47,979 nucleotides of DNA. Source: Nitrospinota bacterium (lineage in GTDB: Bacteria > Nitrospinota > Nitrospinia > Nitrospinales > VA-1). The position numbers and the translations under genes are program-made. Of the stretch, positions 47,527 to 47,979 are shown piece after piece. The notes under the pieces were generated by a model. That model saw only the letters and a program-made list of their open reading frames with translations, was not told where the DNA came from and did not search any database. Position 1 is the stretch's first letter, and the number at the start of each line of letters is the position of its first letter. The stretch is from NCBI GenBank assembly GCA_014382285.1, contig JACNKA010000111.1, positions 1-47,979 on the forward strand, given 5' to 3'.

Positions 47527-47979
47527 CTATTCGAGAAAGCCCACCCGCTCCACACTAAATATGGAGGGGATAAAAGGCGGCCAGAAATCCGGGTCCTGGA
47601 ATCTCACATCCCAGCCCCAGGCGCGGCCCGGGGGGTTGTACACATTTGATTTCCCCCAGTTTTCTGTCGCTTGAGAGCTGGTCCACAGGTTGATGAAACT
47701 TCCTCGGATAGTGCAGTCAATACCACTCCAGTTTTCCTGAAACCTCGGATAGTTTTCAAGCCCTCCGCTATAGGTCCCGCCTCCAGCTGGGGTGGGGACA
47801 TTACCACCAAAGAAGGCGGCATTGAGGGTGGTCGCGCTTGCATTAGTTTTACTGCTGCAAGACGTTCTTCCTGTGAAGCTGTTTGAAAGAATATTGAGAG
47901 CATCGCTTATGATTGCAACCCCCTTCGTGTCGGGAATGGTCTGAACAGCTAGATATGGTCGATACGGATCATTTTGGTT
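47527..47979 (-). CDS. PilX-like type IV pilus protein, C-terminal part (runs off the window)
   Basis: The frame on the minus strand is open from the window edge to the TAG at 47527-47529, giving 150 residues. The C-terminal part contains GGLENYPRFQENWSGIDCTI and GSFINLWTSSQATENWGKSN, then PPGRAWGWDVRFQDPDFWPP. This ending resembles exported PilX-type minor-pilin proteins of delta-proteobacterial and related genomes. The N-terminus lies right of the window. It is 21 bp upstream of the PilW-like gene, so a pilin operon continues off the edge. Confidence 0.6.
   Translation of the reverse strand, partial: NQNDPYRPYLAVQTIPDTKGVAIISDALNILSNSFTGRTSCSSKTNASATTLNAAFFGGNVPTPAGGGTYSGGLENYPRFQENWSGIDCTIRGSFINLWTSSQATENWGKSNVYNPPGRAWGWDVRFQDPDFWPPFIPSIFSVERVGFLE

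Noticed and set aside
1-47979. tRNA, rRNA, CRISPR array, insertion-sequence transposase or prophage
   Set aside because: Looked for by eye on both strands; no cloverleaf, regularly spaced repeats, transposase or phage structural gene was recognised. A tRNAscan or covariance search would be needed to exclude small RNAs.

Overview
The window is about 48 kb of gene-dense bacterial chromosome. It is mostly core metabolism and cell-envelope genes, with repeat-rich spacers and one small accessory patch. The likely source is a marine Nitrospinota (Nitrospina-like) nitrite oxidiser or a close relative. That rests on a NarK-type nitrate/nitrite porter, a cluster of small c-type cytochromes, a bacterial deoxyhypusine-synthase-like gene, and a Gram-negative Tol-Pal set. 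It is an inference; no rRNA or nitrite oxidoreductase gene is present to settle it. I saw no tRNA, rRNA, CRISPR array, prophage or insertion-sequence transposase.

Layout. 1-5 kb (minus): the start of a transhydrogenase alpha subunit, then a four-gene block (small membrane protein, DUF4149 protein, exported FGE-fold protein, tandem ThyX-like protein) bracketed by a 46-bp inverted repeat. 5-11.6 kb: aroA, a DUF255 thioredoxin-fold protein, bioB, trxA, a GGCT-like protein and a DDAH-family hydrolase. 11.8-18.2 kb: a periplasmic redox region with a DUF1264 protein, three cytochromes c, a response regulator, a large sensor kinase and a fourth cytochrome. 18.4-21.7 kb: ettA, a methyltransferase and efp. 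21.9-28.4 kb: tolQ-tolR-tolA-tolB-pal and, where cpoB normally sits, an exported coiled-coil protein. 28.5-32.4 kb: radA-ispD, a peroxiredoxin and the deoxyhypusine-synthase-like gene. 32.5-38.7 kb: a CDF transporter, mutY, queE, a flavin-binding protein, a B12 radical SAM protein, and a 2-hydroxyacid dehydrogenase with a tiny Cys-rich ORF overlapping its stop. 38.7-39.9 kb: the accessory patch, an AT-rich single-TM protein and a DUF559 nuclease-like gene tightly enclosed by inverted palindromic repeats. 39.9-48 kb (minus): ychF, the NarK-type porter, a BamE-like lipoprotein, rng, rodA, and two type IV pilus minor-pilin genes, one carrying adhesin-like domains.

How the parts relate. The cytochromes probably serve periplasmic electron transfer, with the two-component pair as a possible local regulator. 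Tol-Pal, rodA, the BamE-like lipoprotein and the pilins form the envelope side. The most distinctive feature is in the spacers: at least four families of palindromic or inverted repeats. One resembles the repeats enclosing the DUF559 gene, which suggests that a nuclease of this type could be linked to repeat spread.
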